Part shown: positions 1-10,300 of the stretch, one piece after another
Layout of the letters: each line of letters opens with the position of its first letter
Position numbering within the stretch: the first letter of the stretch is position 1
Assembly: GCF_011801145.1 (NCBI RefSeq)
Contig: NZ_CP046172.1
Span: forward strand, 5,022,001 to 5,086,000
Reading direction: 5' to 3'
DNA length: 64,000 nt
Origin: Nocardia arthritidis
GTDB lineage: Bacteria; Actinomycetota; Actinomycetes; Mycobacteriales; Mycobacteriaceae
Translations under genes and position numbers: made by a program
The notes under the pieces: generated by a model
Database searches by the model: none
Told to the model about the DNA's origin: nothing
Seen by the model: the letters and a program-made list of their open reading frames with translations, nothing else

Positions 1-3000
1 CGCCGATCTCACCGTGCGGTGCGGGAATTCGCGCCGCGGGATAGTCGTCCACCACGAGATGCGCGTTGGTGCCGCTGAATCCGAACGAGCTGACCGCCGC
101 CCGGCGCGTCCCCGCGGGCCAGTCCCTGGTTTCGGTATTCACGAAGAACGGTGAATTATCCAGTTCCAGCAGTGGATTCACCGTATCCGCGTGCAGCGTC
201 GGCGGAAGCTTTCCGGCCCGCATCGCCAGCAGCACCTTGAACAGGCCGGCCATTCCGGCCGCATGCGAGGCGTGACCGATATTCGACTTCACCGAGCCGA
301 CCGGAATCGTCGCGACCGAATCGGTGTACCGGCGGAAGGCCGCGGTCAGCGCCTCGATCTCGATCGGATCGCCCAGTCGCGTTCCGGTGCCGTGTGTCTC
401 GACGTAGCCGATGGTCGCCGGATCGATGCCCGCCGCCCGGTAGACCTCGAGTTCCAGCTCGGTCTGCGATCTGGCACTCGGTGCGGTGATGCCGTTGGTG
501 CGGCCGTCGTGGTTCACCCCAGTGCCACGGATGATGCCGTGGATCGGATCTCCGTCGCGCTCGGCGGCAACCAGCGGCTTCAGCACGACGACACCAACGC
601 CCTCGGCGATCACGAATCCGTCGGCGTCCGCACCGAAGGCGGCGCACCGCCCCTGCGCCGACAGCATGCCCATCGACGATGCGAGCAGGTGGTACTCCGG
701 CGTGACGAATACCGCGACACCGCCGGCCAATGCGAGCTCCGATTCACCGGATCGCAGGCTGCGGCACGCCTGATGCACGGCGACGAGGGCCGACGAGCAC
801 GCGGTGTCGAGTCCCATGCACGGACCGGTCAGATCGAGGTGATACGCGACCCTGGCGGGCAGAATGGCCGGGCTGTTGCCGGTGAACATGTGGTGCGAAC
901 CGAAGGTCGCGCGATTGCGCAGCAGCGTCGCGTAATCCGAACCCGGTGCGCCCGCGAAGACGCCGCATCGCTTGCGCCGCAGCGACCTCGGATCGATGCC
1001 CGCGTCTTCCAGCGCCAGCCAACTGTGTTCGAGGAACAACCGCTGCTGCGGATCCATATGATCGGCCTCGGTGGGCACCAGATCGAAGAACGCGGGATCG
1101 AAAAGGCCTACGTCGTCGAGGAATCCGCCCCATTTCGAATAGGTCTTCCCGGGGGTCGCCGGGCCGGGCCGGAAATAGTCCGCGATCGGCCAGCGGCTGG
1201 GCGGCACCTCGGTCACCGAATCGACACCCGCGGCGAGATTGCGCCAGAACTCGTCGAGGTCCGCCGCGCCAGGGAAGCGGCCGGACATGCCGATGATCGC
1301 GATATCCATGCCGGATTCCGTTCGGTCCTGCCGGATTTCCGGCTCAGCGGTCCGGCCCGATGGCTCCGCGCTCTTCAGTGGTTCGGCCGGTGTCGGATCG
1401 ATATCCGCTGCGCGACCCGACGATTCGGACGTTTCCCGCGGCTTCTCCGCGCCCCCGTCCTGCGCGACGCGCTGGGCCAGCGCCCGCGCCGTCGGATAGT
1501 CGAATACGACCGTCGGCCGCAGCGTGAGCGCGAAGCGGTCGTTGATCCGTTCCACGATCTTCACCGCCAGGATGGAATCAACGCCGTATTCCGACAGCGG
1601 CAGCTCCGGGCGGACTTCGTCCGGTGCGATACCCAGCCCGGCGGCCACGATGCCGATCACCGCGCGCTGCAACGCCTCCGGCACTGCCTGGCGCGGAATA
1701 TCTTCCACAACAGCCGTTTTCGTTGCTGGGTGCACTGTCTCGGCGGGCCGGGGATCGTCTAGTTCCAGCTCACCCGCAGCCGTTTCGTGCCATGCCGCGA
1801 GCAGCCGGAAACTCGGTTCCGCGTCATCGGACAGCCCGGGGCCCCAGGCGTGTACGCCGCTGAATCCGGCCCGCATCAGCGCCGACCGCCACTGGTCCTC
1901 GGACAGCAGCGGCGAATTCACGATGCGCAGCTCCGGATCCCGGTAGCCGTGCCAGCCGTCGAGCAGGCCGAAGGTCAGTGCCAGCACCTCGAGATCGGTG
2001 GTCGCCTCGGTGAACGCCAGAACGCCGCCGGGCGCGAGCAGCCGCCGGATCCGACCGAGGGTGGGCCCGATCTCACCGACCGCGTGTAAAACGTTGGCGC
2101 ACAGGATGAGATCGGCGCAGCCCGCCGGGAATCCCTGTGCCGCGGCATCCGCCTCGATATCGAGCACACCGAAGCGCATCCGCGGCTCGTCCACGAAGGT
2201 GCGTCTGCCGTGCGCGACGAAGCTCGCCGCGATATCCGTGTAGTGGTACTCGAACACAACGCCCGAGCCGATGAGCGCGGCCAGTGCCGCGTGCGTCGAA
2301 CCACCCGTTCCCGCACCGATTTCCAGCACCCGCAGCGGCCCGTCGCCGGTCCGGCCGCGGGCCACCGCGCCGATCAGATCGGCCAGCAGGCCGTTCGCGA
2401 AATCGTATGCGGCGTTGCCGCGATAGATCGCGGCGACCAGTTCCAGCTCGCCGCGCGGGAACAGCACCTCCGTCGCGGCCATTTCGCCCCGCAGTACCCG
2501 CTGGTAGCTGTCGAGACACGAATCCAGCAGCGCGACATACGCTTCGCAGCCCGGGAAGCGGGCCAACAGATCGGCCCGCATCCAGGCCGACCCCGGCGGT
2601 GGCCCGACCACCCGCAGCCGGTCGTCGGCCCGCTCGACCAGCCCGTGCCGGTCCAGGATGTCCAGGCAGCTGGTGAGCAGGCGCTGATACTCCGTTCGCA
2701 CGCCCAACATTTCGCGCACCGACCACACCGGCCACTCCCCGATGGTCAGGCCCATCTCGAACAGCACGCCGTAGAGCCGGACGGCCGCGTAACGGTTGAG
2801 TTCCGGTTGTCCGGGTTCGACGATGCCGCCGCGCCGCGCCGCCCGCTCGAATTCGGCCACCGCACCGTCGAAATCGGTGCGCGGCCGATCGAGAATCCAG
2901 TAATCCCGTTGATCGAAGGGGTATCCCGGCAGCGGCACCCGCCGGGACGGGGCGCCCCGCCCGGCCCAGTCGATCACGGCTCCGGTTACCCACGCCCGCG

Positions 3001-6000
3001 CCAGATCGGTATCGGATGTGCCGGATAGTTGTTGTGCCACCCCGGATTCCGCTTCCCCGGTAAACACTGCGCCCGGATCGCCCGCCCGGAACCCGTCCAG
3101 CGCGGCGGCCACCGCGGCGGGTGTCGTCGCCACCAGCGCGAGCCGATGCGCCAGCGCGGGACGGCCCAGCCGCAGAGTCCGCACCGCATCCGCGAAATCG
3201 GCCGGATCCAGGGTGCGGAAGTGTTCGGCCATGATCCCGGCGTAGTGCCGCAACCGTTCCGCCGTCCGCGCCGACAGCACGAATATCTCCGGCGCGCCGG
3301 ACGGTGCGGGCCGGACTCGGTCGTCTACGAATTCCGCCAATACCACATGAGCGTTCGCACCGCCCGCGCCGAAGGCGCTGATACCGGCTCGGCGCGGCAG
3401 CGCCACCCCCGCCGATGTCTGCCGTGGCCAGTCTTGCAGCTCCCGCGCGAGCCGGAACGGTGTCGAGTGGAACGCGATCGCCGGATTCGGCTGCGCCGCA
3501 TGCAGTGTCGGCGCGATCCGGCCGTGCCGGAATTGCAGCAGAATCCTGGTCAGGCCCGCGACGCCCGCCGCTGCCTCCAGATGGCCGATGCTCGACTTGG
3601 TCGCACCGAGCGCACGCGGCCGGTCGTTCTCCACGGAATGCCCGAATACCGTGGCCAGTCCGGCGATTTCGATCGGATCACCGAGTGCGGTTCCGGTGCC
3701 GTGTGCCTCGAGATAGTCGATATCCGACGGCGCGAGCCCCGCCTCGTCGAGGGCCGCGGCGATCACCTCGGCCTGCGCGGCCGGATGCGGCACACTGTAA
3801 CCCGCGGTCTGACCGCCGTGGTTCACCGCGCTGCCCAGGATCAACCCGTGGATGGTGTCGCCGTCGGCGAGCGCGCTGCGCAGCGGTTTCAGATACACCG
3901 CGCCGACGCCCTCCCCCGGCACATAACCGTCCGCGCCCGCCGCGAAGGGTTGGCAGCGGCCACTTTCCGACAGCATGCCGATACCGCTCAGCAGCCGGAA
4001 TTTATCCTCGTGCAGCAGCAGGTTCACCCCGCCGACCAGCGCGGCGTCGCATTCGCCCGCCAGCAGGGCGCGCCGCGCGAGATGCAGCGCGGTGAGCGAG
4101 GCCGAGCACGCGGTGTCCACGGTGAGGCTCGGGCCGCGCAGGCCGAGCGTGTACGAGGTCCGGTTCGCGATCGACGACGGAATCGACGCCACCGCAACGG
4201 GATCCCCGGTGCGGCTGGCCTCGACGCCGAGCAGCCGGTAATCGCTCCAGGTGGTTCCGACGTAGACGCCGACCCGCCGATCTCGCACGGCAGGCTCGTC
4301 GTGGTGGTATCCGGCGTGCTCCAGCGCCCCGTACGCCTGCTGCAGGAACAGCCGCTCCTGTGGGTCGAGCAGCGGTGCGTGCGCGGGCGGTATGCGGAAG
4401 AACATCGGATCGAAACCCGCTACGTCGCACAGGAATCCGCCGACGAACGGCTTGCCGCCGGTATTCGTCAGCCACCACCGCCGCGCTGGAACCGGCCCGA
4501 CCGCGTCGTGGCCGTCACGCAGATTGCGCCAGAACTGGTCCACATCGTCGGCATCCGGATACCGGCCGCTGTATCCGACTATGGCGATCGCGTTCTCGGT
4601 CGCCGGTCGCGAAATATTCGCCGCCACCGGCATATTCGTTGCCGCAGGTTCGACGACCGGCCGCAACCGGGCCCGGATGGCGGCCGGGTCGCCCCAAACA
4701 TACGCGGCATGGGCGTCCTCACCCGTACCCGCCGCGAGGAGCAGATCCAATCCGATCTCGGTGGGCAACAGGCCGACTCCGGCGCGGCGTAGCGCCTCGA
4801 TATGGTCGCGTGGCGGCAGCATGCCGCCCTCCGCCCACAGCGGCCATCCGATCGCGACCACCCGGGGCCCGCCGTCCCGGGGCCGCTCGGCGGTCACGTC
4901 CAGATACCGGTTCGCCGCGGCGTAGTCCGCCTGCCCCGGGTTGCCCAGTACCGCCGATACCGACGAGAACAGCACGAGCAGCCCGGCGTCCGGCATCGCG
5001 GCGGCCAACCATTCGGTACCGCAAACCTTCGGCGCCAGAACCGGTTTCACCGTGTCGGCCCGGGTACCGGCGACCAGCCCGTCGCGTAGTTCGCCGGCGC
5101 CGTGGTAGACGACATCGATGCGTCCGTAGGTCGCGCGGGTGATCGCGGCGATCCGCTCGACGTCCGCGGCGACCGCGATATCGGCTCGCACGTGCACCGC
5201 CTCGCCGCCGAGCTCGGTGATGTCGGCCAGCAATCGCGCACCGTCGGCATCGAGCGGGCGGCGCGATACCAGCACCAGCCTCGCCCGATACCGGGCCGCC
5301 AGCCTCCGTGCAAGCAGCCTGCCGATCCCACCGAACCCGCCGGTGATCACCGCGACCGAGCCGTCGGCCAGCGCCGGATCACCGGCCGCGGCGGCGATTT
5401 CGCGCACCTGCCTGGTCTGCCGCCCGCCATTGCGGTAGCGGATTTCGGTGGCCGCATCGTCTAGTGCCACAGCGAGTTCGGCGCGCACGACCGTGGCGGC
5501 GTTCGTCGAGCCGTCACAGCGAACCGAACGCAGTACTGGATACGGTTGTTCGAGCCGGAGCGTTCGGGCGAATCCACCGATCATGGCCGCACCGGATTCG
5601 CCGACCCTACCGTCGCCGAACACGGCGAGGATGCGGCGCACCGGTGCGTCCGGCAGTTCGCCGACCGCCCGAACCAATTCGCGCAACGGCAGGTAGATCT
5701 GGTCGATCAGTAGCTGCGGGTCGTAGTCGACCTCGGCGAGCCGATCACCCCACAGATACACGGCGGCGTCGAAACTGCCCGGCCGGGTGGACAATTCGGC
5801 CAGCAGTTGGCGGATGTGCGTCGGATTCGCCGGGTCGATCACGAAATCGGTCGCATCGGCGGCGAATTCGGATCCGGGACGGACCCGGACGAGCGCCTCG
5901 CCCTCGCCGCGGTACGGCCGTTCCGCCGTGTCGAATACGAGCAGGCGATCCGGCGTCTGCGCCGAGTGCGTCCGTGTATCGGGTCGCCACTCGAACCCGA

Positions 6001-7345
6001 AGGCGAACAGGGCATCCCGGCTCGGATCGGGCGATTCCGCGAGTGGTGGTGTCGGCGAAGGAGCTTCCCCCATCCCTACCACTGGGGCCGATGCCGCCGG
6101 AACCTCGGCGGATACCGTTGTCGCCTCGAGCTCCGGTGCCGGTTCCGGCTCGACGCGCCGGTACCGTTCACCGACCTTGTCCGCGAGATGACCGGCCAAG
6201 GCATCGATTGTCTGGTATTCGAAAAGCAGTGTCGGATAAAGCGGTTCACCGACCCGTGCCTCCAGCTCGGCGGTCAGGCGGAGCAGGCGGCCGGAATCGA
6301 GGCCGAGCTCGTAGAAGCCGACGTCGGTGGCGATCGATGCCGCCTGCTCACCCAACTCCGCGGCGACCAGCACGACCAGGTCCGCGGTGATCGCGGCCCG
6401 CGGATCGCCAGTATCCGCCGCCTGGGTGGTATTCGCGACCGCTGCCGCCATGGCGGCTCGCACCGGTTCCGCAGCCACCAGTCGTTCGATATCGGCGCTG
6501 CCGCGAACTCGCTTGGAGGTCAATTCGTACTCGGCGATCGGCGCCCCGTCCGCCCCCCACACGGCAACATCCGCTTGGAGCAGATCCGTACCGCCGCCGC
6601 GCACGGTTGCCCGTACATATACCCGCCCCGGAGTTGCGCGCCACGCCCGCACCTTGCCGAAATAGATCGGTATGAAGGCACTTTCGTCGTCCACGCCCAG
6701 GCGGGCCGGATCGACGAACGGCACGATCGTCGACGCGTCCAGGAAGGTCGGATGCAGCAGGAAACCGGGGAGGTGCTGCCCGGCCTCCGCGCCGAGACCG
6801 AGCTCCGCGACGACGGTATTCTCCCGCCGCGCGAAAATACCTGTCGCCCGCATGAATTCGCGATGTTCGATACCACGGGCACCGCTCTGTCCGTACATTT
6901 CGGCGAGCGCGCGACCGTCACCGAGCTCGGCGCGCAACGCACCGATATCCGCGACGGCCGGTCCGGTAAGCGAATCAGCGAGCGCAACAACACATTCGGC
7001 GATCTGGGCGACCGGCCCGGCCGGGGTGCCCGCCGCGTCGAGGCGCTGACCCTCGATCCGGATCCGCACCGTGTCCGTCCGCCCCGACCGTCCATCGGTA
7101 TTGCGCGTCACCAGGAACGTGATCCGCACGGCGCCTGCTGAATCCAGCGCCACCGGCCGGTGGAACAGCGCCTCCCGGATCACCAGGTCGGTGGGCGGGT
7201 GTCCGGCGGCCATGGCGGCGCGCAGGATCGTGTCCAGATACACGACACCCGGCAGGATCCGCACCCCGTGCACCCGGTGGTCGCGCACCACGGGATCGTC
7301 GGCCCGTACCGTCGTGGCGAAGCTCCCCAATCGAATCTCGTTCAT
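1..7345 (-). CDS. Modular type I PKS, trans-AT architecture (DH-ACP-KR / KS-cMT-ACP / KS), partial
   Basis: This is the second protein of the large polyketide assembly line; 2448 codons are visible and the C-terminus lies beyond the left edge. The start ATG overlaps the stop of the upstream PKS (ATGA), so the two are translationally coupled. My translation gives, in order: a dehydratase at the very N-terminus with an HxxxGxxxxP motif (HRVHGVRILP), an ACP (GLDSG, Ser about residue 351), a KR (TGGFGGIG near residue 670, FSS, DYAAAN), KS6 (DTACSAS, Cys about 1080; HGTGT; SIGHLEAA), a C-methyltransferase (VLEIGAGTGG near 1670), an ACP (YGVDSIL, Ser about 1924) and KS7 (DTACSSA, Cys about 2183). 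No AT is present. DH-ACP-KR order and KS-MT-ACP modules are hallmarks of trans-AT synthases. The opening DH completes the module begun by the KS that ends the upstream protein. In the DH, the second motif reads LDASTI, so the usual Gln/His after the Asp is missing. Confidence 0.93.
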   Translation of the reverse strand, partial: MNEIRLGSFATTVRADDPVVRDHRVHGVRILPGVVYLDTILRAAMAAGHPPTDLVIREALFHRPVALDSAGAVRITFLVTRNTDGRSGRTDTVRIRIEGQRLDAAGTPAGPVAQIAECVVALADSLTGPAVADIGALRAELGDGRALAEMYGQSGARGIEHREFMRATGIFARRENTVVAELGLGAEAGQHLPGFLLHPTFLDASTIVPFVDPARLGVDDESAFIPIYFGKVRAWRATPGRVYVRATVRGGGTDLLQADVAVWGADGAPIAEYELTSKRVRGSADIERLVAAEPVRAAMAAAVANTTQAADTGDPRAAITADLVVLVAAELGEQAASIATDVGFYELGLDSGRLLRLTAELEARVGEPLYPTLLFEYQTIDALAGHLADKVGERYRRVEPEPAPELEATTVSAEVPAASAPVVGMGEAPSPTPPLAESPDPSRDALFAFGFEWRPDTRTHSAQTPDRLLVFDTAERPYRGEGEALVRVRPGSEFAADATDFVIDPANPTHIRQLLAELSTRPGSFDAAVYLWGDRLAEVDYDPQLLIDQIYLPLRELVRAVGELPDAPVRRILAVFGDGRVGESGAAMIGGFARTLRLEQPYPVLRSVRCDGSTNAATVVRAELAVALDDAATEIRYRNGGRQTRQVREIAAAAGDPALADGSVAVITGGFGGIGRLLARRLAARYRARLVLVSRRPLDADGARLLADITELGGEAVHVRADIAVAADVERIAAITRATYGRIDVVYHGAGELRDGLVAGTRADTVKPVLAPKVCGTEWLAAAMPDAGLLVLFSSVSAVLGNPGQADYAAANRYLDVTAERPRDGGPRVVAIGWPLWAEGGMLPPRDHIEALRRAGVGLLPTEIGLDLLLAAGTGEDAHAAYVWGDPAAIRARLRPVVEPAATNMPVAANISRPATENAIAIVGYSGRYPDADDVDQFWRNLRDGHDAVGPVPARRWWLTNTGGKPFVGGFLCDVAGFDPMFFRIPPAHAPLLDPQERLFLQQAYGALEHAGYHHDEPAVRDRRVGVYVGTTWSDYRLLGVEASRTGDPVAVASIPSSIANRTSYTLGLRGPSLTVDTACSASLTALHLARRALLAGECDAALVGGVNLLLHEDKFRLLSGIGMLSESGRCQPFAAGADGYVPGEGVGAVYLKPLRSALADGDTIHGLILGSAVNHGGQTAGYSVPHPAAQAEVIAAALDEAGLAPSDIDYLEAHGTGTALGDPIEIAGLATVFGHSVENDRPRALGATKSSIGHLEAAAGVAGLTRILLQFRHGRIAPTLHAAQPNPAIAFHSTPFRLARELQDWPRQTSAGVALPRRAGISAFGAGGANAHVVLAEFVDDRVRPAPSGAPEIFVLSARTAERLRHYAGIMAEHFRTLDPADFADAVRTLRLGRPALAHRLALVATTPAAVAAALDGFRAGDPGAVFTGEAESGVAQQLSGTSDTDLARAWVTGAVIDWAGRGAPSRRVPLPGYPFDQRDYWILDRPRTDFDGAVAEFERAARRGGIVEPGQPELNRYAAVRLYGVLFEMGLTIGEWPVWSVREMLGVRTEYQRLLTSCLDILDRHGLVERADDRLRVVGPPPGSAWMRADLLARFPGCEAYVALLDSCLDSYQRVLRGEMAATEVLFPRGELELVAAIYRGNAAYDFANGLLADLIGAVARGRTGDGPLRVLEIGAGTGGSTHAALAALIGSGVVFEYHYTDIAASFVAHGRRTFVDEPRMRFGVLDIEADAAAQGFPAGCADLILCANVLHAVGEIGPTLGRIRRLLAPGGVLAFTEATTDLEVLALTFGLLDGWHGYRDPELRIVNSPLLSEDQWRSALMRAGFSGVHAWGPGLSDDAEPSFRLLAAWHETAAGELELDDPRPAETVHPATKTAVVEDIPRQAVPEALQRAVIGIVAAGLGIAPDEVRPELPLSEYGVDSILAVKIVERINDRFALTLRPTVVFDYPTARALAQRVAQDGGAEKPRETSESSGRAADIDPTPAEPLKSAEPSGRTAEPEIRQDRTESGMDIAIIGMSGRFPGAADLDEFWRNLAAGVDSVTEVPPSRWPIADYFRPGPATPGKTYSKWGGFLDDVGLFDPAFFDLVPTEADHMDPQQRLFLEHSWLALEDAGIDPRSLRRKRCGVFAGAPGSDYATLLRNRATFGSHHMFTGNSPAILPARVAYHLDLTGPCMGLDTACSSALVAVHQACRSLRSGESELALAGGVAVFVTPEYHLLASSMGMLSAQGRCAAFGADADGFVIAEGVGVVVLKPLVAAERDGDPIHGIIRGTGVNHDGRTNGITAPSARSQTELELEVYRAAGIDPATIGYVETHGTGTRLGDPIEIEALTAAFRRYTDSVATIPVGSVKSNIGHASHAAGMAGLFKVLLAMRAGKLPPTLHADTVNPLLELDNSPFFVNTETRDWPAGTRRAAVSSFGFSGTNAHLVVDDYPAARIPAPHGEIG

Positions 7346-10300
7346 ACCAGGGGCTCCACGCGCAGGAAGGACGGAACGGGCACGGCGGGCGCCGGGACGA
7401 GCACACGCTGCGGCGGTTCCGCCTCGCGCGTAACGGTTTTCGGCAGCATGTAGCTCCTCTTGCGGAATACCGGCGGCGACAGCGGGCTCCGCACCGGGCG
7501 GTGCGCCGTCGGCGCCTGTTCGACGATCAGGTGGGCATTGGTGCCGCCGAAGCCGAACGAGCTGACGCCCGCCGCCCGGGGCCTGCCGTCGGCGGGCCGC
7601 CACGGCCGCAATTCACGGTTGACGTAGAGCGGCGAGCCGGTGAAGGCGAAGCGCGGGTTGAGGGCCGCGCAGTGCAGCGAGGGCGGCAGCGCACCGTGAT
7701 GCACCGCCAGAATGGCCTTCACGGCGCCGGCGATGCCCGCCGCCGAAAGCAGATGCCCGATATTGGTTTTCACGCTGCCCACCGCGCACGGCTGGAGCCC
7801 GCCGCGATCGCCGAGCACCGTGGCCAGCGCCTTGAGCTCGATCGGGTCGCCGATCATGGTTCCGGTGCCGTGTGCCTCGACATAGGACAGCGCGTCGGGC
7901 GCCATGCCCGCCGATTCCAGTGCGGCCGTGATGACCTCGATCTGCGCGTGCATATTCGGGGTGGTGATGCCCATGGTGTGGCCGTCGTTGCCGATGGCGG
8001 AACCGCGCAGCACCGCGTATATCCGGTCGCCATCCGCGACGGCGTCGTCGAGGCGTTTGAGCATCAGCAGCGCCGCGCCCTCGCCGGGTACGAAACCGTC
8101 GGCGTGTTCGGAGAAGGTGGCGCAGCGGCCGTTCGGGGACAGCACACCCGCGGCGGCCAGCGTCACGAACGGCATTTCGTCCAGCAGCACCTCGACGCCA
8201 CCTGCCAGCGCCGCGTCGAGTTCGCCCGCGCGCAGCGCCTGGCAGGCCAGGTGCACCGAGACCAACGAGGACGAGCACGCGCTGTCGAGCACGAGATTTC
8301 CGGCGTGCCAATCGAAATAGTCGGAGATGCGGGCCGCGATGAAGTTCTGCCCGATCCCGACGATGGTGTTGCGGTCGGCCACCGGGATCCGGTTGAAGTA
8401 GTTGGCCGCCCTGCTACCCGCATACACGCCGATTCGCTTGCCCGCCAGATCCGCTCGCGCGTAGCCCGCATCGGCGGTGGCCAGCGCCGAGACCTCCAGC
8501 AGCAGCCGCTGCAGCGGATCGAGCTGCCATGCCAGCGCCTCGCCGATGCCGAAGTATTCCGGATCGAAGAGCTCGATACCGTCGATAAACCCGCCCCATT
8601 TGCTGTTGGTGCGGCCGGGGCCGCCGCTCGGGTGGTAGTAGACCGACGGATCCCACCGCGCCGGATCCACCTCGCGGATACCGGATTCGCCGTCGGCGAG
8701 CAGCCGCCAGAAGGCGTCGGGGCCGTCACCGCCCGGCAGGCGGCAGCCGATTCCGACCACGGCGATCGGCTCCGCGGTCCGCCCCGAACCGCTCCCGTGG
8801 CCCCGGCTCGCGTATTGCGCGGTGGCGGGTACGGACCCCGCCTTCTGCCCCGAAAACTCATCGGGCTCAGGCGAGCTCGCGCCGAAGCGGGCCGGATACC
8901 GATCGGTCAGCAGTCCGGCGAGCGCGTCCAGCGTCGGGAATTCCAGCACCAGCGCCGGATCGAACGGTTCGCCGACCACCTCCTCGATGCGCCGGACCGC
9001 CGAGGCGATCAGCACCGAATCCGCGCCGTACTCCTCGAATCGGCGGTGTCCCTCGAATTTCGCCGGTGCCAGCTTCAATTCGTCGGAGAAGATCTGTAGC
9101 AGCTCCCGGAAGGCCACATTCGCGCCGCGCCCGGATTCGGCGGCCCGCACCGGCACACGGTCGTCCGGTACCGGCGCGCGACGGGCTGTCGTGGGCGCGA
9201 ACGACGCTCGGGTCGAAAGCTCCAGCCGCGCACCGAGATACGGCAGCACCACGGGGGCGTCGGGGATGCCGAGGATGCCGTCGAGCAGCCGGACGCCGTC
9301 GGCCGCGGTCAGTGTCGGCAGCCCAGTGGCCAGATAGGCGGCGGTGCTCGCCTCGCCGAATCCGGTGTCCCGGAACGACGGCCAGTTCACCGAGCGGAAC
9401 CAGGTGCGCCCCTTCGCATGCTGTGCCTCGGCGAAGCGGTCGAGGTACGCGTTCGCCATCGCGTAGTCGGACAAGCCGACCGAAAGTCCGGGCAGCACCG
9501 CCGAGACCGAGGAGAACAGCACGAAGAAGTCGGGCCGGTCCGCCGCGAGCGCCGCGGCCAGCGCCTCGGTACCCGCGAGTTTGGGGGCGAGTACCGCGGC
9601 GACACCCGGTCCGGTCTTCCGGACGAAGGCCGGGCTCTCGGTGGAAACCGCACCGGCACAGTGCAATACGCCACCGATCGGCCCGAGTTCGCGCCGCACC
9701 TCGGTGAAGAACCGGTCCAGCGCGGCGACGTCGGTGAGCTCGCCGGAATATGTGCGCACCGCGACACCGTCGGCCCGCAGCGCGAGCAGCCGGCGCACCT
9801 TGGCGGCGTCCGGGCGGTCGCTCGCCGCCAGCCGGTCCCAGGTTTCTTCGGGCGGTAGCGGCTCGCGACCCATGATCACCAGTCGCCGCGCGCCCCGGGC
9901 GGCCAGCGCGGCCGCGAATTCCGCACCGAGACCGCGGGTTCCACCGGTTACCACGTAGGTGCGGGTGGGGTCGACCGAAAACCCGCCGGCGGGCGTGGTG
10001 GCGGAGAGTTCGATCCGCTCGCGCATTCCGGCCCGATAGCGCACCCGCGGGGCGCCGTCCGTCGCGGCGTATTCGGTACCGAGTATCGCGAGCAGCCGTT
10101 CGGCCGTCACCGCCGCCCGGTCCTCGGCGAGTTCGATGCCGCAGGTGCGCACCTGACCGATTTCGGCGGCCAGACCCGCAGCCAGACCGCCGAGGGGGGC
10201 GAACTCCGGACCGTCGATGCCCGGATGCCCTGCGCTGATGTGCAGCAGCACCAGTTCGGCCCTGCGGGCGTCGATCACGCCCTGGTAGAAGCCAATTCGA

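Noticed and set aside
191..1762. 523-codon plus-strand open frame
   Set aside because: It lies opposite conserved KS7, ACP and linker sequence of the PKS and has no domain; it is a high-GC antisense shadow.
2210..7141. Series of long plus-strand open frames (for example 3029-4792 and 5807-7141)
   Set aside because: They are antisense to catalytic motifs of the trans-AT PKS and rich in Arg/Gln/Gly, as expected of shadow frames.
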